Positions 1 through 11,073 of a DNA stretch of 64,000 nucleotides are shown here, piece after piece. Made by a program: the position numbers and the translations under genes. Source of the DNA: Balanoglossus misakiensis (Eukaryota; Hemichordata); NCBI GenBank assembly GCA_040954595.2, contig CM082584.2:2046001-2110000 (forward strand). Reading direction: 5' to 3'. The stretch's first letter is position 1. Every line of letters begins with the position of its first letter. The notes under the pieces were generated by a model, which did no database searches, was not told the origin of the DNA, and was given only the letters and a program-made list of their open reading frames with translations.

Positions 1-269
1 CATTCCTCATCTTTAATAAAAAAATAGTTGCCCCCAGCAAATATACAAGTTCAATTTAATAATCACATACATTCTAGAAAATGTTCCCAAAACGATGCAT
101 TTAGATGTAAAACACATTTCAATCAATCAAAGTTTATTATAAAACCAGATTCCAAGAAAATACAGCTGTTCAATGGGGCTTAGTGTTTTTTTTCATCTTC
201 CCTTGTCAGGTTGATCTGACTATTGTTAGTATGCAGTGTTGTATGAAATGTTTTACATCGCTTACTTAC

Positions 270-377
270 CTCACCCAACATGGCAGCCAATTGTTCTGCA
301 GTAAATCCACTGTAATTAATACTATCTTGACTTGGCAAAGGATATGGAGGAGAGTTGCAGATCAATATACAATGTTT
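270..377 (-). CDS. Candidate internal coding exon of an unrecognised minus-strand gene
   Basis: Read on the minus strand, this 108-bp stretch is open for 36 codons. It is bounded by CAG upstream (378-380) and a strong donor GTAAGTAAG downstream (269 to 261). The peptide is Pro-rich at first (SPPYPLPSQD) and ends in an amphipathic helix-like GFTAEQLAAMLGE. Clean splice sites on both sides and a non-repetitive composition favour a real exon. I do not recognise the protein. A second candidate exon on the same strand lies at 2510-2608, but its phase does not join directly to this one, so another exon would be needed between them or one boundary is wrong. Confidence 0.4.
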
Positions 378-459
378 CTGTATTGGTGTGCTGTATACAA
401 AGAGAAGATAAAACAATATTTTGTTATTGGCAGTATTGTCAGTCAGTGTTTTTTTTTAA

Positions 460-545
460 CCCTTCCACCCCAATTCCCTCTTCAGAGGTCCAACCTTACC
501 ATAGAAAACAATGCTGTTGGACTGAACCATTGTGGTGATCAGGGT
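460..545. repeat. Diverged copy of an 85-bp TTAA-flanked MITE
   Basis: The left end TTAACCCTTCCACCCC and the internal CATAGAAAACAATG match the better copy at 2770-2854. The right terminus has decayed (GGTGATCAGGGTAA). Confidence 0.5.
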
Positions 546-1464
546 AATGTAACCAGGGTTCCCCAGTCATTTTGTTAGCATTCCTTATGGTACCATAAAT
601 GCAGTCATATTAATGGTAAGACAGGTGTTACATGGGGTTTCAAAATCACTTATTGCTCCCCCCCCCCCAACAATAGCCAAAATACTGTCAATGTTATCCA
701 AATTCTTATTTCACACCTGTTACAACTAACAAAGTATCTGTCGCAGTCATTTTATGCTCTTTTAGTATTTAGGATATGTTACCGATGATAAAATCGCCTC
801 TGAACATATATAGACTAGATTGCATGTAAAGCTCAAGAGAATAATATTGAAGGTCAGAATGCTTTTGATGAGGAAACAACACACCAACTGCGAGATTATA
901 TCTTCTTCAGAAAATACCATCATTTTTATGTTAGTCAAGATACTTTGCAACTGGTGTATTGTTCTCTCATCAAAAGCATTCTGACCTTCAATATTACTGT
1001 AAAACGGATTATTTTCGTGACAGGAAATTTTTGCGATATTAAAAGAGGCAACTGTTATGCGAGGATTAATTTTCATGTTCTTGTATTTCATTGCATCTTT
1101 ATCTCCGAAAAACATTTTACGCAACTTTTTATTTTCACATTTTGTTGGCTCTCGCGTATTTCGCAAAAATTAGTTGCTTGCGAAAATAACCCGTTTTACA
1201 GTATTTTGTGGTGTGGTAATTTAACAGTAAAACACAGGTGCAAGCTTTCTCTTATTGTGAGTATGGCAGAGAAAGTTTTTGGCTGCTGTCAAAATTTTCT
1301 GACAAAGACATCCAGAAGGATTATGAAACTGAAAATGTTGATAATACAGTGAAACCTGTCAATTAATACAGACATCTCTCTAATCAGGACACCTCTCTAT
1401 TAAGGAAAGATTGTTCAAGACAAGAGTAATGGTTTGAATAGAATATTACATGCACATTTCTGTT

Positions 1465-2294
1465 AAAGGGACAAAGTCTCTCTCTCGCTGCCCTTTTTAG
1501 GTCCCATTGGTATAGGCCTATATACCATGGGACCTTATGGGATTGGTTGCGTCTGTATGTATGTATGTATGGATGGATGTATGGATGTATGTCCGTCCAC
1601 ATCAAAAACTTGAAAACCACTGTGTGTATCACCTTGATATTTGGTGTGCACATGCAGGCTGGGCTGTAGATGGGAGTTTGTTCAAATAAAGTTGTCGTTG
1701 CCAAAAATATGCAAATTAGCTGGAAAAATGTGAACTTAGTCAAAACTCAGTAACTCAAGAACTACTGGTCAGATTGCTTTGCGAAGTGGTGTGTATTTAC
1801 TTTATTGAGTTGTTTATATACACAGGAAATTCCTGAATGATTACATAACTGGCTAAGTTTTAAAGAGGCCAGCTGTTCTATTTAGTGTGTGTGTCTGTCA
1901 GTATATCGCCATTTACTCCGGTGTAGACTTTTTCTTGTGTATTCCCTCAATGGGACCACTGTGTCCTTGACGCGATTTTTTCCATTATGTTTGATACAAG
2001 AGACATTTTATATTAATGTACATGTGTATATGTAGTTAATGAACGTTCAACCATACACAATTTCCATCCCACTTGAATGATATGAGCATAAAAACTCGCA
2101 TAAAATGAATAAATGATAGAGACCGATTATTGGCGTGTGTTTTTTATCACTCTGGTGGCTACAAGCAGGGTTGAAGTTGTGTGTGGTGAAACATTGATTC
2201 ACTATATATCCACATGTAGAATAACAGAAATGGTGCCCTGTAACAAACCTAATTCATGGAAAAGGGGCAGCGAGGGAGAGAATTTGTCCCTTTA
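1465..2294. mobile_element. Foldback MITE family A, itself invaded by another repeat
   Basis: The ends are inverted: AAAGGGACAAAGTCTCTCTC at the left and the complementary GGGAGAGAATTTGTCCCTTT at the right. The internal halves also pair (TTCATTCA, ACACAA, CTCGC and their complements). Other copies sit at 26802-27140, 35699-35934 and 45139-45341. A different repeat (1499-1955) splits this copy close to its left end. Confidence 0.65.
1499..1955 (+). repeat. Interspersed repeat beginning AGGTCCCATTGG, with (TGTA) stretch
   Basis: The segment starts AGGTCCCATTGGTATA, passes a short ATGTATGT run and contains AACTTGAAAACCACTGTGTG and CTGTAGATGGGAGTTTGTTC. The complement of the same features lies at 8019-8285, so this is a dispersed family. 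It is nested inside a foldback MITE, which is nested inside a TA-flanked MITE: three levels. Confidence 0.6.
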
Positions 2295-2509
2295 AGGACA
2301 CCTCTCTATTAAGGACACATTTTGTGGTCCCAGAGGTGTCCTTCCTAGGCAGGTTTCAATGTACTTCACATCTCAGTTGTACTCCACTGTCTGTATGGAA
2401 TCATTTCCTGGTTGACATGGTGAACTTTACAAAAACAGATAAACCACCAAAAAAAGTCAGGGCCATATGTAGAGAATGATCTTGAAACTCAGAATTTTAC
2501 CATAATTAC

Positions 2510-2608
2510 CTTGAATATCGTAAACTCTTCATATCGTCAAATAACTGCAATGCAGTACTCAGACCTTCAGAAATCATACCATATTTCTCACCTGCTCCTG
2601 ACAACAAT
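2510..2608 (-). CDS. Candidate internal coding exon of an unrecognised minus-strand gene
   Basis: On the minus strand, an acceptor TATTTCAG is followed by 99 open bases and a donor GTAATT. The exon has phase 1 in and 2 out. The peptide contains SGAGEKYGMISEGL followed by ALQLFDDMKSLRY, which reads like a conserved helical segment rather than repeat-derived sequence. I cannot name the family. It is probably part of the same host gene as the exon at 270-377, with transposons filling the intron between. Confidence 0.45.
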
Positions 2609-2769
2609 CTGAAATACAACAACAATCATTTAACAAAAGGTATATGTAAACAATGTCTACTCTGATTGTAGACAGATTTGATTAAACATTTTATGAAACA
2701 TTTAAAGGTAGGAACCTCTAATAAAAGCAAGTGAGTCAAAAGTCAAAAAGAGCGACTTTGTCCCTTTAA

Positions 2770-2854
2770 CCCTTTCACCCCAAGTTCCTTCTATACAGGT
2801 CAAACCTTTTCATAGAAAACAATGGGTTTTGACTGAACCTTGGTTGTGAAAGGG
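2770..2854. mobile_element. 85-bp MITE with TTAA duplication
   Basis: CCCTTTCACCCC at the left and GTGAAAGGG at the right are inverted, and TTAA flanks both sides (2766-2769 and 2855-2858). A TTAA duplication fits piggyBac- or Kolobok-type mobilisation. Confidence 0.7.
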
Positions 2855-3025
2855 TTAATGGGCTTCCATAATTAGTGTTCTTTAAAATTAGAGGGTGGTA
2901 CTTAGGGGTTATTACACTAAATTTGGTGAGAACAATAGAAAGTGGCAAATTCAGGCTCTGCATGTATGATACTAATGACAATTAGCCTTCTGCTTTAGAA
3001 TCATCACCATTAAGCTATATTGATT

Positions 3026-3113
3026 GTATCCGCATCAGTTTATCATCTTTTGCTAATGCATAACACGACTGTTGTGTACTCTTTGAATGGAGGCTGATTA
3101 AATCGGTGTGACA
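3026..3113 (+). repeat. Dispersed repeat shared with 21440-21533
   Basis: GCATCAGTTTATCATCTTTT, a short spacer, then TGAATGGAGGCTGATTAAAT. The same order with a few changes recurs near 21440. The function is unknown. Confidence 0.5.
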
Positions 3114-3779
3114 CCCATTTAAAATAACACTAAATAACACAAAACTACAATGTGTGCGCGCAAATATTTTGTCACAGTTGCGTGACATGCACACACAAAA
3201 AATCCATTGAAAGATAACAGCGGGCGAGGCTATCTGGAGCGCCTTGTCAAGGTTGGCCGGTCAGGCGCCCTGTACACATGTACGCGTACGCGCGCTTGTA
3301 TGCTGTAGCAGGACGCACAATGATGTACGTGCGGTAACCTAGGCCACAAACTTGACACGTGTCGGGCTATAATTTATGCACACAGAAGCCATTAGATATA
3401 ACAAAGCAAGTAGGGCTTCTGGGTCATTTTCCTTGATGATATAACACAAGAATTCCATATCTTGTCTGTACTTAATATGTATCGGGGGGGGACCACTGTA
3501 CACAGTCTCTTTCATGATGTTTATGTACTTTATTCGCTACATTCTAAATGATATTTTTTGTGTTGGGCCATCTAGACATGAAGGGAGAACTCATTCAAGT
3601 ATGTTTATCTGAAAGCCTGCTTGTCTATCGCTATTTTGTTGCACGTAATTCAAATACAATTTCACGAAAAAAAAATTGGCTCTTTGCGTGCACTGCGCGT
3701 AAAAAAATAAAATATCAAACGCAAGCCCAGTAGAAATTCCAAATTACCTATGATATGATTTCATAATAATTCTAAAGAA

Positions 3780-4369
3780 GCCAATCCCATTAACTTACAA
3801 CTAAAATTTATAGAAATCAGCCATACAGTGTACACTTTCTGAGAAATATAATTTTTTATCAAAATTGGTAAATATACCCCCAAAATACAAGACATTGCCC
3901 CCACAAAACATTGACACTTTCATCATAGGTTTTGTAAATCATCATGACAACTCACCATGGAACCTTCAAATCAAATTTCAAAGCAATGGGGTAGAGGGTT
4001 CTGAGAAAGAGTTTTGACCAAAAATGGCAAAATTCACCCCAAAAATATACTATTGAATTCTACAAATTGATTTGACAAACACACATCTCTATGCCTACCA
4101 AATTTCAAAGCAATCTGACAAATGGTTTTACAGAAAAAAATTGATCAAAAAGGCAAAATTTGCACCAAAATTATAAATTTGCAAATTTTGCAGCAAATTT
4201 AAACAAAACTTTGATAACTCACATCACCTATATAAAGCCCCATACTAAATTTCAAAGAAGTCAGGTCATCAATTCCAGAAAAGTAGATTTTTTACCAAAA
4301 ATGTGGAAAAAGACAAAAAAATACATAAATTATAGAAAATTCAAACTATTAGTTCAAAACATACACAAC
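3780..4369. repeat. Older dispersed repeat with imperfect ~130-bp internal units (left half)
   Basis: AAATTTCAAAG recurs near 3975, 4097 and 4247, each followed by GACCAAAAATGGCAAAATTC-like sequence. The unit continues at 8019, where AATTTTCAAATCAATATGACC matches it. The 4370-8012 transposon therefore landed inside this older repeat. The far end (8286) is the complement of the AGGTCCCATT family at 1499. Confidence 0.55.
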
Positions 4370-4400
4370 TATGGCAAGCCTCAGGGGTCTTAAGTATAGC

Positions 4401-5192
4401 AATAGTAGTATTTAATGTTGAAGTAGTACGATTATATTTTGATTTGTTAATATATTATAAATAAATAGTAGTATTTAATGTTGAAGTAGTACGATTATAT
4501 TTTGATTCGTTAATATATTATAAATAAATAGTAGTATTTAATGTTGAAGTGGTACGATTATATTTTGATTCGTTAATATATTATAAATAAATAGTAGTAT
4601 TTAATGTTGAAGTGGTACGATTATATTTTGATTCGTTAATATATTATAAATAAATAGTAGTATTTAATGTTGAAGTAGTACGATTATATTTTGATTTGTT
4701 AATATATTATAAATAAATAGTAGTATTTAATGTTGAAGTAGTACGATTATATTTTGATTCGTTAATATATTATAAATAAATAGTAGTATTTAATGTTGAA
4801 GTAGTACGATTATATTTTGATTCGTTAATATATTATAAATAAATAGTAGTATTTAATGTTGAAGTGGTACGATTATATTTTGATTCGTTAATATATTATA
4901 AATAAATAGTAGTATTTAATGTTGAAGTAGTACGATTATATTTTGATTCGTTAATATATTATAAATAAATAGTAGTATATAATGTAGAAGTAGTACGATT
5001 ATATTTTGATTCGTTAATATATTATAAATAAATAGTAGTATTTAATGTTGAAGTAGTACGATTATATTTTGATTCGTTAATATATTATAAATAAATAGTA
5101 GTATTTAATGTTGAAGTGGTACGATTATATTTTGATTCGTTAATATATTATAAATAAATAGTAGTATATAATGTTGAAGTAGTACGATTATA
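4401..5192 (+). repeat. 63-bp tandem array, left arm (~12.5 copies)
   Basis: The unit begins AATAGTAGTATTTAATGTTG and repeats every 63 bp (4401, 4464, and so on). Copies differ by single substitutions, such as AAGTAGTACG versus AAGTGGTACG and GATTCG versus GATTTG. The array is AT-rich and stops where the SAM-coding segment begins. Confidence 0.95.
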
Positions 5193-5312
5193 TGACACTT
5201 TGCAAGTATTATTATTATTTACTTGTTTACTACCTCACTAGAGGGCGCACAATTTTATTGTCGGCCATTTTCTGTTTGTTTTGCGCGTCTCTGGCAGTCG
5301 CAGTCGAAAGAG

Positions 5313-5507
5313 ATGGATATCGAGGCAATATTGCACGAAATAAATTTGGCAACGTTGGTAGAGAGGTTCAAATATGAGCGGATTGAAGCTCCCACCGTTC
5401 TTTCCATGACGGAAGGGGAAATAAAGAGATTGGGAGTTACAAGAGCAGGTGATCGAGTGCGACTCCGAGACCTTTGCAAGGAAGCAACTCAGCCGTCACC
5501 GGCCTAG
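5313..5507 (+). CDS. SAM-like domain ORF in the left transposon arm
   Basis: From ATG at 5313 (context AGAGATGG), 64 codons encode a complete five-helix SAM-type pattern. Key pieces are ILHEINLATLVERF near the start, EAPTVLSMTEGEIKRLGV in the middle and GDRVRLRDLC near the end. SAM domains mediate protein-protein oligomerisation. The ORF stays open upstream to 5223, but this ATG sits at the domain start. The 5' region has a promoter-like GGCCATTTTCTG segment. An identical ORF lies in the other arm, inverted. It may be a captured host exon or the N-terminus of a lost longer protein. Notably, the HECT protein of the 12103 element also begins with a SAM-like helical module. Confidence 0.6.
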   Translation: MDIEAILHEINLATLVERFKYERIEAPTVLSMTEGEIKRLGVTRAGDRVRLRDLCKEATQPSPA

Positions 5508-5678
5508 CTCTGCGTACAGGTCTGTGTGTTCCTGGCGTTACACAGCCTCCACCACAGCCCTGCAAGGCGCCATAGAAAAAACTGGTGCTTCTGCGGTCCG
5601 GATCCGGACTGCAGCTTTTTCGGCCGAAATTCGATTTTATCGAAGCAAAATCCTTTCCCTGTCTACTTCTGCCCCCTA

Positions 5679-5882
5679 ACCGACTCCAAATATGATGCGA
5701 TTAACTTGTCCTAACGTCCGAACCGCTCGCTTTCTAAAACTTTTTTGTTTACCCATGGAGATAAACTCGCTGTAAGCTTTATATTTAATATGGCGATCTC
5801 AACATGTAAACACACAAAAATGAATCAAACGCGAGTGGTTCGGACGTTAGGACAAGTTAATCGCATCATATTTGGAGTCGGT
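5679..5882. mobile_element. 204-bp MITE with ~50-bp TIRs and TA duplication
   Basis: ACCGACTCCAAATATGATGC at the left and its complement at the right form TIRs of about 50 bp with one mismatch. TA flanks both sides (5677-5678 and 5883-5884). The opposite transposon arm has the empty site (CCCCCTAAGGGAC near 6830), so this insertion came after the palindrome formed. Confidence 0.9.
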
Positions 5883-5884
5883 TA

Positions 5885-6836
5885 GGGACCGTTCAGTTTT
5901 TACGGCCGGGGGGGGGGGGGGCGGCAAAATCCAGGGGGGGGGTCACTTGAATTTTGAAGTCCACAAGGGGGGGGGGGGGGGTCATCTGGTTTTTTTAAAC
6001 GTTTAGGGGGGGGGGGTCACATACTTTCGCCACCGAACTTTTGCTTTTGAGTCCACAAAATTGCAGTTTCGCACCCTTTATTTTACAAATAAACACCCCC
6101 TCCCACACCCACCCCCTTCATTATCCGCCACATGTCATTTTTTGCTGGTTTGTCTAGTGAACCAGGGCAGACTGCTTGCCACCCCAAAACCCACCGATGA
6201 TAAAATTTAACAAAGTGAATACATAAAGGAGAATAATTGTTTAAACCATTTTGCATAACTGATAGTTTCGCGCTGCATCTTCTATATACTAGAAGTTTTA
6301 AATGATGTCATGGCGAAGATGACGCCAAATCTTCTAACTTTGAGTGGAGTGGCAAAAAGTAAAATTGGTCCTCCCAAACATTGAGATAATTTGCTTTTGA
6401 CTTCATTAAAATGCAACTTTACGCTACATATTTTACAAAATTTTCTTATGTGGGAGGGGTTGTCCCCCTCCCACACCGACCCCCGTCACTTTTCTTGTTT
6501 TACCGATTCGTGCAACTATTGTATTGACTTGTCATTTTAATTTGTTCATAGATTTCTTTATTGCAATGATATACTATTATATACTTCAATAATACTTTAA
6601 GAAATTTATAATTGAGGTGTGAGGAGCCTCATTCCCTTTATTGCATACAGTGTACATAGGATCAGGACGGCGAATGTTTTGGGCGTGGGGGGGGGGTCAT
6701 CATATTTTTGGGTCTGTCAAGGGGGGGGCATCATTTTTTGGTCCTGGGTGAAGGGGGGTCGGCCTGATTTTGAGAACCGATGACACAAACTTGCCGCCCC
6801 CCCCCTGCCGTAAAAACTGAACAGTCCCTTAGGGGG
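5885..6836. repeat. Central inverted-repeat segment with G-tracts
   Basis: GGGACCGTTCAGTTTTTACGG at 5885 pairs with CCGTAAAAACTGAACAGTCCC ending near 6832. Between them are six or so G-tracts of 6 to 14 on the plus strand, often followed by TCA. The interior is otherwise AT-rich with no convincing ORF. It may be an independent element inserted at the palindrome centre. Confidence 0.6.
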
Positions 6837-7000
6837 CAGAAGTAGACAGGGAAAGGATTTTGCTTCGATAAAATCGAATTTCGGCCGAAAAAGCTGCAGT
6901 CCGGATCCGGACCGCAGAAGCACCAGTTTTTTCTATGGCGCCTTGCAGGGCTGTGGTGGAGGCTGTGTAACGCCAGGAACACACAGACCTGTACGCAGAG

Positions 7001-7195
7001 CTAGGCCGGTGACGGCTGAGTTGCTTCCTTGCAAAGGTCTCGGAGTCGCACTCGATCACCTGCTCTTGTAACTCCCAATCTCTTTATTTCCCCTTCCGTC
7101 ATGGAAAGAACGGTGGGAGCTTCAATCCGCTCATATTTGAACCTCTCTACCAACGTTGCCAAATTTATTTCGTGCAATATTGCCTCGATATCCAT
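7001..7195 (-). CDS. SAM-like domain ORF in the right transposon arm (mirror copy)
   Basis: This is the inverted copy of the ORF at 5313-5507, with the same 64-aa SAM-like translation and no stop or frameshift. Conservation of the reading frame in both arms may simply reflect recent origin or arm-to-arm gene conversion. Confidence 0.6.
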   Translation of the reverse strand: MDIEAILHEINLATLVERFKYERIEAPTVLSMTEGEIKRLGVTRAGDRVRLRDLCKEATQPSPA

Positions 7196-7317
7196 CTCTT
7201 TCGACTGCGACTGCCAGAGACGCGCAAAACAAACAGAAAATGGCCGACAATAAAATTGTGCGCCCTCTAGTGAGGTAGTAAACAAGTAAATAATAATAAT
7301 ACTTGCAAAGTGTCATA

Positions 7318-7983
7318 TAATCGTACTACTTCAACATTAAATACTACTATTTATTTATAATATATTAACGAATCAAAATATAATCGTACTACTTCAACAT
7401 TATATACTACTATTTATTTATAATATATTAACGAATCAAAATATAATCGTACTACTTCAACATTAAATACTACTATTTATTTATAATATATTAACGAATC
7501 AAAATATAATCGTACTACTTCAACATTATATACTACTATTTATTTATAATATATTAACGAATCAAAATATAATCGTACTACTTCAACATTAAATACTACT
7601 ATTTATTTATAATATATTAACGAATCAAAATATAATCGTACTACTTCAACATTAAATACTACTATTTATTTATAATATATTAACGAATCAAAATATAATC
7701 GTACTACTTCAACATTAAATACTACTATTTATTTATAATATATTAACGAATCAAAATATAATCGTACTACTTCAACATTAAATACTACTATTTATTTATA
7801 ATATATTAACGAATCAAAATATAATCGTACTACTTCAACATTAAATACTACTATTTATTTATAATATATTAACGAATCAAAATATAATCGTACTACTTCA
7901 ACATTAAATACTACTATTTATTTATAATATATTAACGAATCAAAATATAATCGTACTACTTCAACATTAAATACTACTATTGC
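7318..7983 (-). repeat. 63-bp tandem array, right arm (~10.5 copies)
   Basis: This is the complement of the left array, with the same 63-bp period. It has two units fewer than the left, consistent with unequal exchange or slippage after the arms arose. Confidence 0.95.
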
Positions 7984-8018
7984 TATACTTAAGACCCCTG
8001 AGGCTTGCCATACACAAC

Positions 8019-8286
8019 TGTGTGAGGTTAATATAAGGTACATGCATACCAATTTTCAAATCAATATGACCAGTGGTTGTTGAGTTTCTGAGTTTTGGCC
8101 AAATTTATGTTTTTCCCAACAACTTCATTTGAACAAACTCCCATCTACAGCCCTGCCTGCATCTGCACACCAAATATCGAGGTTATATGCTCAGCGGTTT
8201 TCAAGTTTTTGATGTGAACGGACATACATCCATACAGACGCAACCGATCTCATGAGGTACCACCAGTGTGTACAAATGGGACCTAA
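8019..8286 (-). repeat. Right half of the older dispersed repeat (AGGTCCCATT family)
   Basis: The complement of features at 1499-1760: AACAAACTCCCATCTACAGC, GGTTTTCAAGTTTTTGATG and terminal AAATGGGACCT. It continues the repeat interrupted at 4369. Confidence 0.6.
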
Positions 8287-8344
8287 AGATATTTCGGTGC
8301 AACTTGTAGACTGCATCATATATATATATTGTGTTGTCGCCCAA

Positions 8345-8346
<2 letters not shown>

Positions 8347-8379
<33 letters not shown>

Positions 8380-8392
8380 GGGGGGGGGGGGG
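8347..8392 (+). repeat. (TG)n then poly-G microsatellite
   Basis: About 15 TG units are followed by about 15 G. The flanking 8400-9500 is non-coding. A 15-bp inverted pair reading GCAATAATTGTAGC and GCTACAATTATTGC lies at 8420-8500. Confidence 0.9.
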
Positions 8393-9502
8393 TTCCCAAT
8401 GTGCCCTTCCTATGATATCTGCAATAATTGTAGCCTAGATGGGATGATTGATCAAGCCCATAAGCGACCAACCAGCCCACCAAAGCTACAATTATTGCAC
8501 CTATTCCTATGATAGCTGGATCCATAGGGTAAACTGTACAAAACAAATAAGTGTCAGTATAAAATGTAGTAACTTTTGGCGTTTGTTTCTTCCCACTGAA
8601 TTTCGACATCGCAAAGTGATTTCAGATGTCAGTTTATATTTATAATAACATTACTGCCACTAAGAAATATGAATGAAGTTGCACAGTTTATATAAACATT
8701 ACACCACTGGCAACTGTGCTATATCATGCCACTTTTATGACCCCTATTGACCTCTACATCCTGGCTTTTTGTCGGTGTGAGTATACAATTTCGAGTTTAC
8801 CAACCACGCTATTAAATCAATGCATTTTTTCTCATCCTTGAACAAAACTGTTAAACATTGCCTGTGTTAGAAAGATTAGCTGTTGTATTTAACATTGAAT
8901 GATGAATGATGTCAAACCAACAAATCACCAGGATGTAAGGTCACACAGGGGTCATGAAAGAGGCCTGTAAGATACTCTTGTTCTCTGCCCACTTTCTAAC
9001 CCTGCTGTCACTACCAGCAGCAGGAATGGGACAGGGGTCCAGGCTATATCTATAGGACTGTTTGCTAACATTAAGTGTGTTTACTTGAGTAAGTTGGGTA
9101 CTATGATAGGAATTGTCACCATTACTGTAGGGGGAGACATGAGTCTACCTGGTTGATTTATATTTTACATGTTGTGCTTAGATTAATAGAAATAATTGAT
9201 GCATGGTTACTTAGGAACACTTCCATAACTAGTCTGCATTTTGCCTCTGCCAAATAGTAAAGAAAAAACATCAGAGAATAGGCAGAGTAGAAACTAAACT
9301 GCACTCTCCTAAATATAAAATGGTTTACCCCTAAGTCTAATGTGATGCATAGTGTGATTCAATTTGTGTCAATAAAATTGCAACCACATCAGTGTTCAGT
9401 GAAAACAGTATGTGACATACTTTTCCACCTGACCAAATCTATTAGAAACACATTTTTTAAAGAAATTGTTTTAAAGGGGCAGCTGCTATGACATTTGGGA
9501 TT

Positions 9503-9959
9503 AATAGAATCTCACACTCCCAAGGACCTGGGATCGTATTTCTCACACGAGTTGGGGATTTTCTGTCACACACGAGCCGCAGGCGAGTGTGGGACAAAAT
9601 ATCCCTGACGAGTGTGAGAAATACGATCCCAGGTCCTTGGTGTGTGAGATTATTTTTCTCACACGGTCACAAATTAGCCAAATTCGTTAAAACATTGAAT
9701 AAATGACTCTGGAACTGTCGTCTGGGGGCACGTTATAGTTCTGTGCCTGTAATACACATCACGCCATTGGATAACATTTAGTGCGCGAAGAGAAAGAACT
9801 CTTTGTCAACCAATCAGCGCTCGCGTCATATACAGCTTTCGATTCAGTGAGAGTGTGAGAATAATAGAATCTCACACTCCCAAGGACCTGAGATCGTATT
9901 TCTCACACTCGTCGGGGATATCCTATCCCACACTCCCAGCGGCCAGCAGTGTGAGAAAT
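9503..9959. mobile_element. Foldback element with CTCACACTCCCAAGGACCTG arms
   Basis: AATCTCACACTCCCAAGGAC at about 9508 and its complement ending near 9650 flank a short loop. The same arm sequence recurs at 9866-9960 as a partial copy. The internal 9660-9860 is unique and holds ACCAATCAGCGC-type promoter-like sequence. No ORF. Confidence 0.6.
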
Positions 9960-9965
9960 TAAATA

Positions 9966-10142
9966 CAGTAAAACCTGTCTGAACCGAACACTGAAGGCAC
10001 TGAAGAAATTGTTCAGTTTACAGACATTTCCAGTTTGTAAAGGTTCTTTTAACATGTGATTCTATGTCGAAGGTACTGAAAAGGTGTTCAGTATAGACAG
10101 GTTTCCAGATTAGACAGGGTTTGGTTTTGACAGGTTTTACTG
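9966..10142. mobile_element. 177-bp MITE with CAGTAAAACCTGTC TIRs
   Basis: CAGTAAAACCTGTC (9966-9979) and GACAGGTTTTACTG (10129-10142) are perfect 14-bp TIRs. TA is present on the left only. The ends are of pogo/mariner type. A fragment of the same family lies at 35128-35190. Confidence 0.8.
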
Positions 10143-11073
10143 AAGGTTGAAAATTAATTCTATGTGGCCACTTAAGATTCTTGTGCTACTCCCAACAATA
10201 TGTTGAAACCCACAATTGATGTATAAAATACCATCCACTAAATATTTAAATGTCACCAAAAACATTTTACTCTAAATAAATAAATATATTCTATAAAAAC
10301 ATATTTTTTAGACATGTTGCATATTTACGTAACAGTAGTAAAAAAATGTGAATGATAACATTACACATTCACGGGCTATGTTGACAAGTGAAGTATAAAT
10401 GGGTATATTAGCACGCTGTTTGGAGTAGAACAAGAAATTCCCATTGATACTCAGAACAAAAATATATGTACATCAATTAAAGCCAAAAGTTACAGCTAAT
10501 GTCCCGTTAAGTGCATTGTAATTCAGAAAACTTCTGGAGCAGTGAATAAATCCTACTATTCCTAGTATATCAGAAGTTTTTTTCATTTTAAAAATCAAGC
10601 TAGTTGCTTTAAAAAAAATGAGACACTACTTTGTACAAAAGTTATGACAGCTTGCATTCACGCAGATTTGAGCCAGACATCTCAAAGCGTTAACAAAAAA
10701 ACATAGAGCATACTGTTTTTGCGAAGGTAATTTAAATTGCTTGTTACGTGATAGTAGTGAAAACAATGGTGACATTGAAGTAACCGAAATGTTCTCCTAT
10801 ATCAAGCTTTCAGAGATAATTAACAGAGAAATGTTTATTTCAAAAAGTGAATGTCTTATTTTTTAGCTTATACAGTCACAGTATGTAATAGAGGGACTGT
10901 GATATAGTGCACTGGTTTGGCTGTTGTTTCACTACAGATTTTTGTGGTGGGGGTCACGGGTGGGTCTATGATGGGGGAAACCAGCATAGAACCCCCCCCC
11001 TCCACCCTCCCCCTAGCTGTGTTTCCATAGTAGTACTAAATGTGACATTATTATATGACTCAGAAGGTCACAT
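10143..11073. other. Non-coding stretch
   Basis: AT-rich sequence with no credible ORF, RNA gene or repeat that I can define, apart from a G-tract/C-tract pair near 10945-11005. Confidence 0.6.

Larger units (their letters stand above)
1347..2361. mobile_element. TA-flanked MITE (CAGTGAAACCTGTC ends) split by nested insertions
   Basis: The left end CAGTGAAACCTGTC (1347-1360) and right end GGCAGGTTTCAATG form TIRs, and TA lies outside each end (1345-1346 and 2362-2363). Such TIRs with a TA duplication fit Tc1/mariner-pogo type MITEs. The element is interrupted at about 1407-2293. A roughly 20-bp stretch reading GGACACCTCTCTATTAAGGA is present on both sides of the interruption (near 1387 and near 2296). 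A related but complete MITE lies at 9966-10142. Confidence 0.65.
4370..8012. mobile_element. 3.6-kb foldback DNA transposon with long TIRs, probably non-autonomous IS3EU-like
   Basis: The ends TATGGCAAGCC (4370) and GGCTTGCCATA (8012) are inverted and flanked by a perfect 6-bp direct repeat CACAAC (4364-4369 and 8013-8018). Each arm contains, in order, a unique end, a 63-bp tandem array, a unique segment encoding a SAM-like peptide, and a short G-rich boundary. The arms are nearly identical except that the left array has two more units (126 bp) and the left arm has gained a 204-bp MITE. A different inverted-repeat segment occupies the centre (5885-6836). No transposase is visible. The TAT...ATA ends and 6-bp duplication match the autonomous element at 12103-20177, which suggests mobilisation by the same enzyme class. 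Confidence 0.85.

Noticed and set aside
8316-8609. 97-aa minus-strand ORF with a membrane-like segment (AIIGIGAIIVALVGW)
   Set aside because: The hydrophobic part coincides with an inverted repeat, and the rest is microsatellite. There is no splice or homology support.
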